Shown here: positions 1-13,358 of the stretch, piece after piece | Layout: every line of letters begins with the position of its first letter | How positions within the stretch are numbered: position 1 is the first letter of the stretch | Assembly: GCF_011386835.1 (NCBI RefSeq) | Contig: NC_088795.1 | Span: 14,055,441-14,119,440 of the forward strand | Reading direction: 5' to 3' | Source: Chrysemys picta bellii | Lineage: Eukaryota; Chordata; Testudines; Emydidae | Length of the DNA: 64,000 bases | Position numbers and translations under genes: made by a program | The notes under the pieces: model-generated | Seen by the model: only the letters and a program-made list of their open reading frames with translations | Told to the model about the DNA's origin: nothing | The model's database searches: none

Positions 1-115
1 ACACAAAGATATCTGTTCCTGTAGCTTTTCATTCAAGCCTTCCATATTTATCCTAATTTGATGGTCTGGGGTGCTGGATAGCGGGGATATTTGTTACAGG
101 GAATGTAAATATACT

Positions 116-272
116 AGAGCTGGATAAAGAACAGGAGTACTTGTGGCACCTTAGAGACTAACAAATGTATTGGAGCATAAGCTTTCGTGGACTATAGCCT
201 ACTTCTTCGGATGCATACAGAGTGGAATAAATATTGAGGATATATATATATAGAGAGAGAGAGAGCTGGATA
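116..272 (-). mobile_element. Solo Penelope-like element 3' fragment with TSD
   Basis: The insert 127-261 carries the PLE 3' end in antisense: GAACAGGAGTACTTGTGGCA, then GCATAAGCTTTCGTGG, the same blocks as at 18428-18560 and 38030-38100. It is flanked by an 11-bp direct repeat AGAGCTGGATA at 116-126 and 262-272. A short TA/GA microsatellite (about 241-265) lies at the inner end. There is no coding sequence and no terminal tail. Confidence 0.8.
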
Positions 273-3200
273 GACAGTTTGACCATAAATCCACCTAACT
301 CCAGGCCTGTTGGGAAAACAAAAAACAAAAAAACACCCACCATGTTTTAGTGAGATCATGTGCAGCCCTTTGGCCACAAATTCACTGAATGGTAATACTT
401 GAACTCAAATCAAAACTAGACCCAGGTTAATTCAACCCTTTTGGAAACCATGATAATGATTTAGTGACCAATGTTAATGCTATGGCATTATCTGCTGATA
501 ACAGCCAAATCAATTCACATACAGTACTGCCCTCTCTGTATGTAGCCCATCTCCATTCCTGCCTAAAGGCCCAGATATTTTAAGTACTGGCTGTGTTTGT
601 TTAACCTGCTTTATAATCCTAAATTTACACGCCGTGTACTTTATTGCCAGAACCCCAGTCAATCAATGCAATCTGTTCACCATGCCGATCCCACCCTTAC
701 ATTCTGAAGTACATTTTATATTGCCCCAACATTTACCTCATACAGGATCCAGTACATTCCAAAAATTGAAGCCAATGGACTCATGCAAGGTACTTTGAAA
801 GGCTCTCAACAAGTAAAATAAAATAGATCAGCGGCCCTGATCTTTTGTAATTTACACAGACACACAATGGACTTTATAACAAATAGTTTAAGTACAACTG
901 TAGCACAAATATTGAGCAGCATCTTGTTTGCATTTGAGCATAACAGCCATTTGGCCTTTTTCTGCATTACTATATCTACTAGTCTAAAAATGTGAACCAG
1001 ATGACAATCATCTGATAAGACGTACCACAATAATTACAGTATGTTATTCACTTACTAAACATACTAACCCTGATGGCATGCCATGCCAACCTCTATGGGT
1101 AGCCAGCTCTGTTGGTCTAGTATGTTCAATGTTCATGACTAATGCCAGCTAATTCCTAACTCCCAGTACCAGGATCTTAATAAAACACAGAGAAATATCA
1201 GCCATGCTATTCTGTTCTATCCAGTAAAAAATTTAAATTAGCAACTAAATAACTCCCAGACCCTCCCATCTAAAAAGAGACAACTAAAATGTACATGAAT
1301 ATCAACAGCTTTCACTTTTTTAGTGTCAAGGAATTTGAGTTTGTCTGTATTTTAAGTGCCAAGTTCAGCAATGTAGAACTACTCACATGCAAAGATCCAC
1401 TTACTATCGGACTTGATTTCCTGGGAACAGTCACTCTTGACCATATCATCTACTAATATCAATACTTGTGTTATAGCTCTGAACTTCACCTGGTCACACT
1501 CCTGATTCAAGTAAGAGAGTTCTTGCTTATTCATAATGACTGGACTAGCACGGCATCCAGGGATAACACCTCACTATGGTTCTTTCCTCTACTGCTCCAT
1601 GAATGTTGAGCAGCCCATAGGGAACGCGACATGGAATTCAGCAAACAACAACTGGGACTTACCAGCAACAATCATGTTATCAATGCATACAATGACAACA
1701 CTAACAAGCTGATCTCTGATTTTCAAAGGTGGATGCGTGTTGCACGTGCACCACCAGCACTACACTACCAATTTAACACAACCCCTGCAGTCACATCTGT
1801 TCATATGTTCTTGCCTATGTAACATTATGGTGTGTACAAATGACAACAATATGCACTAATTGTAGCTTTACTTAACAGAAGTCAAACATTTTTTAAATGT
1901 TTAATTTCCATATTAGCTATTCGGTTATACTCCAAATGATCGTAGTATTTCCAGTTAATGTATTCTGCATTTTAATTTCTCTTCTTCCTCCACCTCTGCC
2001 TGCCACCTCCAGCCTTATAAATAGATGGACAGTTGTTAACTATTTCCTTCAATATACTACTTGCTGCACCCAATAGATTTTAAACATTTCTTTCTAATCC
2101 AGTGCTCCTGTACTTTGACAAATATACTAAACGTCAGGACTTGAAAATTACATGAGTGCAAATTTCATGGTGCAATTAACCCATATTTGCTTTAAAAGCC
2201 TTAAATAAATAAAAAAAATACTGACTTTTTTAAGTGTCTATTTTATGGGTGCTTAAGCACATTTAACAAGACAGATCAGAAGTTTCCTGGACTGGGCCTT
2301 CCTAGAGGATTCCTCATCAGGAGAAAGAAAAGAGCAGTCCTCTTCCATGACTCTTGGCAGCAGGACCCACTAATCAGGAGACACAAATCTGTGAAGAAAA
2401 AACCTCAACAAGCCTGAGGGGGCAGTGCTGCCATATGGAGGAAGAGGGATAGGAGACTCTTCAGAATGCAAAATATCTAATATCTGTTGGCTTCTTTGCT
2501 TGTTTGCTAAATTACACATGGGAAAATCCCACCCGTTTCTGACTGGCGGATTCTGAGGGTTTGGCGTTTTTATAAAAAAATGTAAAAAAGATCAGTTGAG
2601 GATCATGGCTTACATCCTCTAGAGCTTTTTCAATGAGATGCCAAAATTATGTTAGGAAACTGAGGTTTGTTTTCAGAGGCACTGAAATGTTATACCCCCA
2701 GTTCAGAGTAGTTTCTTAAATTATATTTGATACCGGTCCCCCAAGAAGAGATGGTGGCATCTTCTAATTCCACTGGTCTCCCTCTAACAAAGTGACCCAC
2801 AGAACATTTCCATGGATACAATTCTGAGTAACAGCAACACTACTACACATTCTCACAATTGCCTGGCAGGACATAGTGCCATATCATTCTGTCACGTCTT
2901 ACACTCAGGGAGTTTAAGGGAGGGAATGTTAGCTTATTTGGGGGGAAGGGGAGTTTCCTTGTGCATTTCGGAGCGAGCACATGGCATGAGAGGCAGATCA
3001 GCCACTTGCTGTCAGAGATAATTAAATGGATAGATTTTTGCTCTTTCAGTTACTTATAGGAGAAACATAGGCTAAACACTTGAATTTTATCTCCCGTGAA
3101 GGGATCCATTCAAATGTACAGAGCAAATCACTAACCACATCAGCAAATCTTGCACTAGCTTTCCACAATGCATAAAAGAGCTAAGAAAGGTTTTAAAAAC

Positions 3201-4503
3201 TTGATTGATGTAGAGGCGTATGTGAAGTCAATTACAGGGCAGCACATGTGCTTGAATGTCAACCACTTTTCAACCCATTCTCTACTTCTCAGTTGTAAAT
3301 AACAGCTTTTGCACTGCAGCAAATTTTAAAAACATGTTAAAAAAAATTAACCACTTGATTTGTGTGTATCTACTTTGTTACAGACTGGCCCAAATGTTTA
3401 TAATAGCAGAGACACATCTGCTAAGAAAACAGAGACTGTGTCATGAACAACCCCCACTTCCCATGCATGATAGTGTACCATGGCTGCAACCACTATATTA
3501 CATACTGACATGAAAAAGTAATATCATGAAAACGTGTTCATATTAAAGGTAGCTAAAAATACAATCAGTGCATGCCTAAAGGAGCAGCTAGACAGAGTCA
3601 AAGCCATGCCTCTGTAGTCTCTCAGCGGGAATGGCTGCTTTAGATATTTTTAGCCTGTCATAGCCCCAATTCTCTTACTTGATCCCATAGTGAAGTCACA
3701 ATCCTGAGTTTAGGACTTCAGTCTTTCAATAGAAATTAACATCCCATTACAAATTTTTTATTATAAAGTTCACCACAGATTTGCCAAAAGACGAGAAGAT
3801 TATCTAGGAAGGAGAAAGTCCTTTTTCTAAAACAAACATCTTCAGTTATTAGCAATCGTGCAGCAAGCCCAAGGATTTCTGTTCTGAGCCTGCTGCACTT
3901 GAAAGTGGTCCTTGACAGGAGAGTCCCATTGTAAGTAAATGCTCTGCATAACTAAAAGAGAATACATGACCTTGGTGGTAAGCAAAATAGTTAGTTCTTC
4001 CAAAACATTTACTCTTCCTATTGCAATTGTAAATCTGGCTGTTCTTGGTTAATGAAGGACACTGAATCCATGTAGCCCTGAGAAATGTTGTGTTGGATTT
4101 CATCAGGGAGTGATGTAAGTAAGCACAGTAAAACTGTGACCTCAAACTTCTAAAGTCTTCATTTCAAAACATAAAATCAGACTTGCCATTGATTTCTGTT
4201 AAAACATCAACATAATGTCTCCTCTTCCACAAATCTTAACAGTTTAACTGATAAAGCAGCCTGCTGCAGACATGAATGCTTCTAACACGGATTGGTTTCT
4301 ATAGCACAAGGACAAAAAGGCAATATTACTATTTTACTTGAACAAACGCCACTGAGCTCACAACTTTTTCTAAAAGGAAAGCAGCATGCTGACGCCAGCA
4401 GAGCGAGAACTCACAGCCGTTATGCGGAATGGATTCCAAAACACAACTGTGCTTACTGCCCTGCACACCAGACAAGATGGGTTAGTGGGTATGTCACTAC
4501 ATA
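273..4503. other. Intronic sequence without recognisable feature
   Basis: I see no exon, RNA gene or clear transposon here. The sequence is AT-rich with short A or T runs. Open frames are under 100 codons and have no recognisable motif. Confidence 0.5.
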
Positions 4504-4627
4504 CTCAGGGTACGTCTACACTGCAATCAGGTGGTGTCACTGCAGCACATAAAGACATACCCATAGTAGCTTTGGTCAAGCCAGAGCAGCTAGCTCAGGT
4601 ACGTCCACACATGCTGCAATCACACCT
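4504..4627. mobile_element. Fold-back MITE-like element
   Basis: The left end reads AGGGTACGTCTACACTGCAA. The interior has two imperfect inverted blocks: AGGTGGTGTCACTGCAGCAC at about 4528 pairs with TGCTGCAATCACACCT at about 4612-4627. Ends of the type GGGTACGTCTACACTG are frequent in turtle non-autonomous DNA elements. No transposase is present. Confidence 0.55.
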
Positions 4628-4657
4628 CTTGATTACAAAGTAAACACACGAGTCTTG

Positions 4658-4725
4658 GCCTAACTCTACTCCCACTGAAATCAAGGGTAAAACTTACAGG
4701 CACTTCAGTAGGACCAGAGCTAAGC
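4658..4725. repeat. Fragment of palindromic GGCCTGAT-type repeat
   Basis: The block GGCCTAACTCTACTCCCACT followed by TGAAATCAAGGG resembles one half of the palindromic repeat at 9003-9154 and 9241-9306. It is short and degraded. Confidence 0.35.
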
Positions 4726-7040
4726 CAACGCTGAGTGGTTTTCAAAATTCCACTCTAAGCTAGTTCTCCCATGAGCATAAAAAGGGCACGACATACCAAA
4801 CCCCAGCAGTTCTCATACCAGCTTAGTCACTAATCACTCATACATATCAGTCTCAAAGGCAGATGCTATAATGTCATCTGCTAGGAAGAATCTTTCTCCT
4901 TTTGTTTTGCGGATGTGTTCAAGGCTTTTTCTTTTTAAGTGAAAACAAGCAGCTATGTAAAATAATACTCCGTCTGAGGGCAGGAGAGGAAAATAAAAGC
5001 CATGCTAGACACTGAAGCCTGCCATTACCAGCCAAATTGCCGGTATTAGTTAATTAAAGGACATGCATCTATATAAGATCATCAGTGAGATGAAAATTGA
5101 AACTGAACTGAAAAAAAGCAGCCTCGTAAGCGTACATTTAAAGCCTACAACTATTCATCGGCACAAAATTAAGCCAACGTGTGCACCTTTGCAATCTCAT
5201 GACTAATTCTGTGATCAATCAAAGATGGATGAGGAAAAACATTAGCCAGGTGAGAGAGTGGTGCTCCCAACAGCAGCCACAGCAACTCTCATTCTGGTCC
5301 AATGGTGAGAAAAAGTAGGAATAGAGCCTTCAGCTCTTGGTTTGTTTGCTTTTTATGTACAGACACAGGAAGGATCACGCATTTCCCAGTGTGAAACCTG
5401 GAGCATCAAGGCAACCCTTAAAAATAATTAAACAGATATGCATATTTAGTTGTCCTAATCACAAAGAAATAAGTTGCATTTCCTTACAGTCACATAGGGA
5501 CGCAGGGAAAAGTAACGTTGCAACAGATGACAATCACAGCAGAGTTATCATGACAATGGATAAACTTACTGATCTTTGAGCCAAGTGGTACCCATTTTTT
5601 TTAAATGCAGAGATCAGCTCTCAATTTATCTTTACCTGAATAAAGACTGGTGTGCCTTGAAAAATCAGCAAGAATTTTAAAAGCCTAACTTTTAAAAAAC
5701 TCGGAGCGCTTTTGAAAATCTCAACCACAGAAATTTTCACAGGGCCAAGAACAGACCTCAAAGCAAACCAAATACAATTATCGTCTCCCAAGGTATAGAC
5801 AAGATTCATGTGTTTCAACTAAAGTAATACAAACAAACATTTTAAACTGTGAAAATTCACAAGTAACCTGAGTGCCAATATGGTCTTTCATGCATGTGAT
5901 TTTCCACTGAAATAAAACGTGGATAAATACAAAGGCATATTTGCTGATGAATCTCAGTTTCCCAAGCCAAAGGATGTTCTAAGACAGTTACCAAGGATTC
6001 AAGGATAATGGGGCAAATATAAGTATTTATCAACGGAATGTTTACACATTTGTCAAAGGAGGTACTACACAACATTCTGGGCGTCTACACAACATGGAAT
6101 TCCTGATCCCCTTCCCAAAAGATAATCAGTCCATAATTTAAGAAACCATAAATATTAATATTATTTAGCACTGAGATAGCTCTTTACATCTTCAAGACAC
6201 TTTAATGAAATTAGGCCCATATTCCACTGAGACAATATGAATGCAATACTCTGGAGAAGGGGGGGGGGAAACTGTTCAGCTTGAATTTCTGTGCCAAATT
6301 CTGCTCTTTTCCGTGCCAAATTCCTTAGCATTTCTGCTATCAATATGAGAGTTTTATACAGTAGTTTCATAGTCAAGGAAGACAGGTAGTAACCTTGCCA
6401 CAGAACAGTGAAGCAAATACCTTCATATTCTTTGTTTTAAAAAAGATTAGACAATCAGCTAAGATAATATTAAAAGGTCTATCAGTCTCTTCGGCTTTCT
6501 AGTCACAATACCAGTTGCCATTCAGAAGGAAACTCTTACTAGCCGCCTCATACCAAATAGCATCATATTGCTCTCATGGCCTATGTGTCCTTTTCTCTAA
6601 AGCATTTGGCATTAACCACAGTCAGAGAGAATACACAGGGCGAGATGAAGCATTGATCTGTTTCTGGTGCAGCATTCAGTTTCTGAAAATACCAGAATAC
6701 CAACTTTAACGTATTCCATTTAGAAAAGACGCAAAATCTAAAGCTTTGTGCCAACCAGCCTAAGAAAAATTCCTTAGCATATCAGCAGAGGATGTATGAA
6801 ATGAAAAACAACAACAACAAAAATTCCAAAACTCTGCCAAGATTCACCACCATCTGCTTACAACTGCAACTCTTCCGAGATATGGGATGTCTTGAAAGTC
6901 AACTATCCTAATATACTGTAACAAACTCAAGCTGCTACTAGATTCCAGGTTTTCCCATAGTATAGCACTCCTTGGCATGGTGTTTAACTGGGATGCTATT
7001 AGCTAGAATACATTTTGTTCACAAGTGTATAAGTAAAAGA
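4726..7040. other. Intronic sequence, little recognisable
   Basis: There is no exon or clear transposon. A segment near 6155-6200 (ATTTAGCACTGAGATAGCTC) may be the tail of an old SINE or LINE. A G9 run lies near 6260. Confidence 0.4.
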
Positions 7041-7043
7041 AGT

Positions 7044-7810
7044 AGGGCTATCAAGAATTTAAAAAATTTATCGTGAGATTAATCACAATTATTTTTAATT
7101 GCAATTTTAATCACACCATTAAGAAATAAAAAAATACCATTTATTTAAATATTTGGATGTTTTCTACATTGGAAAATAAATTGATTTCAATTACAGCATG
7201 GAATCATGTCCTCTGGAATGGTGGCCAAAGCATGAAGGAGCATACGAATGTTCAGACTCTGGCACGTAAATACCTCGCAATGCTGGCTACAAAAGTGCCA
7301 TGGGAACGCCTGTTCTCATTTTCAGGTGACACTGTAAATAAGAAGCAGGCAGCAATATCTCCCATAAGGGTAAACAAGCTTGTTTGTCTGAGCGATTGAC
7401 TGAACAAGAAGTAGGACTGAGTGGACTTGTAGGCACTAAAGTTTTACACTGTTTTGTTTTTGAGTGCAGTTCTGTAAAAAAAAAAAATCTATACTGGCAA
7501 GTTGCACTTTCACTATAAAAAGATTGCACTACAGTATTGTATTAGGTGAATTGAAAAATACTATTTATTTTGTTTTTTACAGTGCAAATATTTGTAATAA
7601 AAAATACAGTGAATAGTGTACACTTTGTATTCCGTGTTGAAATTGAAATCAATATATTTGAAAAATGTAGGAAAATATCCAAAAAAATTAAATAAATTGT
7701 CATCTATTAACAGTGCAATTAATACTGCGATTAATCACTCTTAATTTTAATCGAGTTACCTCAAGCGATCAACTCAAAACAAATTAACTGTGATTAAATG
7801 ACAGTCCTAA
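7044..7810 (+). mobile_element. Non-autonomous hAT-derived element
   Basis: The ends are imperfect inverted repeats: TAGGGCTATCAAG on the left and TGACAGTCCTA on the right. Inside are degenerate ATTAATC motifs near both ends and a transposase C-terminal remnant at 7157-7399. The flanks AAAAGAAG and AAAAGGAT could be a decayed 8-bp TSD. The element is far too short for a full hAT transposase, so it is an internally deleted copy. Confidence 0.7.
7157..7399 (+). pseudogene. hAT transposase C-terminal (dimerisation) remnant
   Basis: This 80-codon open frame holds the C-terminal dimerisation segment of hAT transposases. It reads ARKYLAMLATKVPWERLFS, followed by FSGDTVNKKQAAISP and NKLVCLSD, which fits the family pattern of 'ARKYLA.PATS.PSER.FS..G' and 'KR..L.P..V..L..L'. 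The N-terminal zinc finger and the catalytic DDE region are missing. The residues before about residue 30 are not recognisable as transposase. It lies inside the inverted ends of the element at 7044-7810, and no independent function is implied. Identification is by motif reading; the exact hAT family was not determined. Confidence 0.7.
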
Positions 7811-7811
7811 A

Positions 7812-9002
7812 AAGGATTTCACGAAAGTTTAATAAGCTAATTTTCTTCACTGGTAAATCTTACAAGTTGTACCATAACCTTCATTTATATAGCACATCAT
7901 GAAAGGACACAAGGTGCTTTATAATCTGAATATATAGGGTTCACTTAGAACTAAGACTGGGATACATTGACTCTTCTACACTAGCACACTAAACAACAGG
8001 GGCATTTCATTTGTTTGATTTTGTTAGGCATGGAAATGAAGGCTAATTTTCCCAATTACACAGGAAATCTTAGCTACAGTAGGAGGCATGTGACTGACCA
8101 GATTAGTTCTTGGCAAAAGCACTGCAAGATACTCAGTGACCAAAGTGATGAACAACTCCTGGTGAATGTTTTATTTGGAAGATGGCACAACCAGCAGGAC
8201 AGAATCCCCTAACAATGGGTGGGGACGTTGGTTCAGTGCTGACTCAGATGGAAAATCTTCATCAACTGAACCACCACTTCCGAGGAAAACCCAGAGTGTT
8301 CCAAAAGAGTCAGATGCTATCCAAGGGCTGACCAACCTAACCCATCCCAGACGTGGAATTCTGGAAAGATCACAGCCTGTCATGGCATAGCCATACCCAT
8401 TATTCACTTTCTAGAACCAAACGCATACCAATAGCTAATAAATTTTCATTAATTACTCTTCTATATTGGTTCAAAGGATGTTTCTGGGGCAGTAGGACAA
8501 GCAACGTAACAGGGGAAGCACTGAAGTTAGTCTGTTCCTAAAACAGAAGGCTGGGAAAACACTGGAAAGATTTTCATATTGCTCCATGTAGAGCGAGAAG
8601 CCGCCACAAGCTATAAAAAGCTCATTGGCAACTTTTCTGTTAAAAGATAGCTCTGCTCATCTTTCTAGGATCAGTTTACACTGAACTCTGCAGGGAAACT
8701 CTCAGGAGACTGACATCATGCATGACTGGAGACATAATGGAAAAACTGCAACAAAAGAAGTGAAGTGATCAGCCTTCAAAATTTAATCTAATTTATCCTT
8801 CTATTCTCCTGCTGGTGACACAATAAATTCTTAATCAGCTCTGAAATGTAGTGGTCACCAGTAAGTGAGCTAAAGAAAAGGCAAGTGGGCAGTAAGAATT
8901 TATACCAGCAACAGTTGTACAGCAAAGTCATACCACTTACAGGGACTGGAGGCATTCACTGAATACTGGTGCAATTCATCTTTTTCTCCATATAAACATA
9001 GA
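7812..9002. other. Intronic sequence
   Basis: Near 7882-7935 there is a block (TTATATAGCACATCATGAAA) like the tails of old amniote SINEs. Nothing else is recognisable, and the overlapping open frames at 8.0-8.5 kb have no motifs. Confidence 0.4.
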
Positions 9003-9154
9003 GGCCTGAATTCAGGAAAAGCATCTCTATTCACAAGAGCACTTAAGCAGATGCTTAACTTTAAGCATGTGCTTAAATCTTCTTGGAAATCAACAGGACT
9101 TAAGTATACACTTTAAGCGAAGAACGTTCCTAAGTGCTGGCCTGGATCAGGGCC
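9003..9154. repeat. Palindromic MITE-like repeat (GGCCTGAAT...AGGGCC)
   Basis: The ends GGCCTGAATTCAGG and CTGGATCAGGGCC are roughly inverse. The interior contains repeated GTGCTTAA and GCTTAACTTTAAGC words on both strands. It is the same family as 25745-25857. Confidence 0.6.
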
Positions 9155-9240
9155 AAAGATTGTGTTCCACTTCTGCTCACAGACACTAGGATTGTGCTGG
9201 TTTTTCCACCCATAGGATTGTGCTGGACATTGCACAGAAG

Positions 9241-9306
9241 ACCTGATCCTGCACCACTGAAATTAATGGGAGTTTTCCCAGTCAATAAATGCAGGATCAA
9301 GCCCTA
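9241..9306. repeat. Palindromic repeat fragment of the same kind
   Basis: CCTGATCCTGCACCACTGAA on the left is mirrored by AAATGCAGGATCAAGCC on the right, around AATGGGAG. It is a small fold-back of about 65 bp. Confidence 0.5.
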
Positions 9307-10059
9307 CGTGGATCTAGCTCGGTCCTACACTTACAGAAACTCCAGAAGTCACAACTGCTCACCACTTCACAGCAACTATGGTTGAGCATACAGCTGGACA
9401 GCCGCCTCCTTGTTATCGGAGATGCCACCACATTAGAATAAAACGAAACAGAATGCAACTTAATTTTGAGAACAAGTATAAATCAGTAATTAGGGGACCA
9501 GTATTTTTCAGATTATTTCTTTTTTAAATCTGGTACAAACAGAGGTAAAAGAATCCAAAATGCCCTCCGCCCACCAAGTTAAAGACAAACCCACATATTT
9601 AGGATGTTAACAGTTTCCCAGCTTAATAAGTGTAAACATTACCCTTTATTTTTTAAAGGTACTAAGATGTGTAGCCGTTTACTCTCCATCATCAGTTACA
9701 TTTTGGGGGGCAAATCCTGTCCTGTCCCTTCATTCAGCATCTGGAGTATAAAGCTTTCCACATCCACACTGGTTGTTGGAGTAGCAAGAATTTCTACAGA
9801 CCCTTAGCCGAGTAAGGGTAATGCTTTTTCCAGTATGAAGAAGTTAAGGATTTGAATCCTGAGGCTATTAGATGTAACTCTAAAAACGCTAGTCCTATCA
9901 AGAATTAAAATGAGTGCTGTATACATTTTTGCAGACTTTTCTTTCAGCTCCAGTTGGTACACAATATACTCTGCAAGTTGGGCCTCTCTAACCAGATTGC
10001 CACTTATTTAAATCGTCCATTTCAACAGAATCCACACTTTTTCAAGCAGGTCCAGCACA

Positions 10060-10197
10060 ATTACATTTAGGGTGACCAGATGTCCCGATTTTATAGGGAC
10101 AATCCCGATTTTGGGGTCTTTTTCTTATATAGGCTCCTATTACCCCCCACCCCATCTCGATTTTTCACACTTGCTGTCTGGTCACCCTAGTTACATT
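10060..10197. mobile_element. hAT-like MITE with TIRs and 8-bp TSD
   Basis: The element is 10068-10189. Terminal inverted repeats are TAGGGTGACCAG and CTGGTCACCCTA (12 of 12). Flanks ATTACATT (10060-10067) and GTTACATT (10190-10197) agree at 7 of 8 bases. The interior has repeated CCCGATTTT blocks. An 8-bp TSD with these ends fits the hAT superfamily; there is no coding capacity. Confidence 0.85.
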
Positions 10198-11905
10198 GGC
10201 CAGTACAAATTTTCTCCCTCCAGGAATGCAAAGCATGTTTCAATACAACTTACGTGAAAAGCCTAAACTAATTCCCCTACACAGCTTTAGCTAGACTTTA
10301 CACCAGGAATAATTGCGGTCTTTAAGTAAGTTCACACTGCTTGGTGGTTAGCATTTTCTTTTGTGCAAAGATAGCTCCAAATCCCATAGATGGAAATGGA
10401 TGCTGGAGTGAAATCAGTTCCTGCATTTATTTTTATATAGAATATCCACATGAAGTATCCCATTCCAAGCCCTTTACATAGAGACAGGCTGGAACAAGAA
10501 ATAATGCACTACAGGGTTGCATACAGCAGGTCTCAGACAATCAGAAAGAGAAAAAATGATACAATCCTAATAAACGGGATTCCATCACATACTCTAGGAA
10601 TGAGCTACCCCAAGCACAGCGAAGAGCCACTGGCCAGCTGAAAAAGTAACATCCGTTGTCTGTTCCAAAGCTAGGAAGAGAGGAAAGGCTCCATCTGCAA
10701 CACCTGAAGCGGAGGAAACTGTATGCCATCCAGATTTGCAGACTGGCTGGTTTTAAAGAGGCCGGGTTATCAGCATGGGCCCTTCAAAACTGAATGGTCT
10801 GCAAAACCAGCAACATTCTCTGAAATCCTCCCTGATTAACTAAACTCCTTTCTAGCCAAAAGGTTGCAGGTGTCTCCATGGAGCTCTAGACACAAGGATT
10901 TGTGCTATATTCTTAAAGACAGTGCATTCCCTTATACTGAGGAGTTGGCTGTGTAACTTTCTTTCAAATGTTTGTCCAACTTTTTCAGATCATTCTTTGC
11001 CACCTTCAGGGTGTAGTTAATTACACCATTATCCAGAAATTGCAGCAGCGGTAAAACATTTCACTGTGTATTAATGCTGCTTCCAGAAGAGAATTATGAT
11101 GTAGTTACTACCTTGTTTCTGCGACATTTATTTTGAATCAGATATTAAATTCACTCCCGTCACCACTATGTAAAGAATGCTCTACAAAAGAATTCTGCTT
11201 TCATTCCTTTAGCACCTGTCTGACCCACCACACCTTCCCCCATGCCTAGCTCAGAAAACTTCTGGTCATCTATCCCCTCTCCAATTTGGTACAAATTAAA
11301 GCCTTCAGCTTTCCATAAAGATTTTCTAGCCTTTTTGCAAATAAAAACTTCAGGCTCTATAATGAACCATTCTGACTTCCCTCTTGTGTATTCTCTCCAC
11401 TATACTTTTTTTTTTTTTTTTTTAATGTGTGCCTGTTTTTCCTTAATCGTGGTGATTTAACTCTTAAGAGCTCTTTACCCATATATAAAAAAAAAATTAG
11501 TGTTCTTCAGCAATGAACCAAAATATTGTAGTACCACTAATTTTTGAAATTACCATATTTATTTTGTACATAACAGTTGGTCTATTAACTACTGCCACCC
11601 ACCTTTGTCAGACCATGTTTGTCCAATACTGTAACAGTGCTAAGACACTGTAAGATGTACTTTCTTTGTGATGTGTGGTTCTTGGAGGTTTAATGTATTG
11701 TTGGGTCACAGTAGTGCCTAATTTCCAGACGATGGTTTCCATTTGTGTGCAAACAGGTTTTACAATTATAAGCTTTCCATTTGTATTGCTTGTGTGCACC
11801 AGTGTTAATGCTTGAAAAGAAAGTACATTACTGCTTCCATGTGCACAAATGGGGCCCCCTTACAAATCAGGCCCTAGATCTTGCAAGTGCCAAACTGTAA
11901 CATTA
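10198..11905. other. Intronic sequence without recognisable feature
   Basis: No exon or transposon is recognised. There is an 18-base T run near 11406-11423. Confidence 0.4.
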
Positions 11906-11908
11906 AGG

Positions 11909-11962
11909 GCTAAGGGCCTGATCCAAAGCCCATGGAAGTCAATGGGTGTCTTTCCACTGACT
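11909..11962. repeat. Fragment of GGGCCTGATCC palindromic repeat
   Basis: The block GGGCCTGATCCAAAGCCCAT then GGAAGTCAATGGG is half of a palindromic repeat related to 9003-9306. A related inverted fragment is at about 13473-13521 (AGACTTCAATAGGCATTGGA). Confidence 0.45.
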
Positions 11963-12289
11963 TGTATGCGCTTTGTTAAATCTTTAATTTAAGAAAAGGT
12001 AGAAGCCCAGGTTTGTGAGAAAAAAAACAAACCAACCAACCAAAAAAACCCAAACACATGCACAGAAGAGCATGGGGAATTATGCTTGCGATCACAATAA
12101 ATTGTGCAAGCACTTGTCCATGTACTTCTGCATTTGCCATGTTTGCATATGGACCTCAGGATTCCTATTTGAAAGCTTAGCTAGTAAGAAATAACTTAAA
12201 GACAGAATGGATAACTTGCATACTCTGGTTAGACTGCATTCCTCATTCGCTCATAAAAAGGCTTGTGTTCCTGATATAAAATAAGAATA

Positions 12290-12362
12290 CCTAGCTCTTT
12301 ACATAGCGCTTTTCATCAGTAGATCCCAAAGTGCTTTTATAACACTGTATTATTAATCACAT
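12290..12362. repeat. Old SINE-type tail
   Basis: The block CTCTTTACATAGCGCTTTTC, followed by ATCAGTAGATCCCAAAGTGC, is a widespread amniote repeat tail. The exact family was not determined. Confidence 0.4.
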
Positions 12363-13078
12363 CAATCCAATTTCTCCAGTCTTTCAAATTGTGGAGATGG
12401 TGAATATTCCAACTGTCCCTTTGACTGGAACCAAGCTATAAGTCCCACCAATCCCAGCCCTCACGGGTAGAACTGTAAGTATACATTAAAGACACACTCT
12501 TTACATAGTGAAAAACACCCATGCAGCTTGGCACGTAACAGTTAAGTTACTAGCCAGAGCTGCAACCTATGCCTAACAAGTCAGACCATTATGGAGCTGT
12601 TGAGCATGAGCCCAACACATGACAACTGCTGCTCAAGCTGCTCAAAATACTTTTCCTTTCATGCACCATCCCTGTAACTCTCAGGGTATTACATACCAAC
12701 AGCTTAGAACTACATCCAACACCACTCATGTTTTGGATGAACTCAGCTCCCATGACAGTATTTAAATACCCAGTTCTCTAGGTGGAAGCAAGAATTGAAC
12801 ACGAGCACAACACTGCCTTCAATCTGAGGCAAGTCTATTCGTACATTTCTTTACGAAGAGAAAGCAAGACTGCGCTGGTTACTCTCCGCTTTGATTTCCA
12901 TCTCTCTGTTCATATCTATAGTACTACTTTTTCAGTAAATATAAAACTCAAAGGGAACTCTGGATCCATTTTTTTTTATAGTGATAAATCTGGTGATATT
13001 TGCAAAGTGTCCGAATATGAACTCCTCCGTCAAGCAATTACTTCACTTTCCTTGTGCATGAGAACTCGTATATGGAGG

Positions 13079-13257
13079 TATACCTATTTCATAGAAATGG
13101 AAGGGACCCTGAAAGGTCATTGAGTCCAGCCCCCTGCCTTCACTAGCAGGACCAAGTACTGATTTTTGCCCCAGATCCCTACATGGCCCCCTCAAGGATT
13201 GAACTCACAACCCTGGGTTTAGCAGGCCAATGCTCAAACCACTGAGCTATCCCTCCC
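13079..13257 (-). mobile_element. tRNA-derived SINE with CR1-like tail
   Basis: Read on the minus strand it starts GGGAGGGATAGCTCAGTGG. This has a pol III box A (TAGCTCAGTGGTTTGAGC) and box B (GGTTGTGAGTTCAATCC), as in a tRNA. The 3' part (ACTCAATGACCTTTCAGGG, then TCCCTTCCATTTCTATG) is the CR1 3' end seen at 63291-63453. Turtles are known to carry tRNA SINEs that share a tail with CR1. Confidence 0.85.
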
Positions 13258-13358
13258 CTGAAGTAGGGATTCCATTTTCCCAGTCATAATTTCATTTTCT
13301 TCCCCTTGACTTACTGGATGAGAATTCAGTAGTAAGGGCCTGGACCCAATACCACCAA

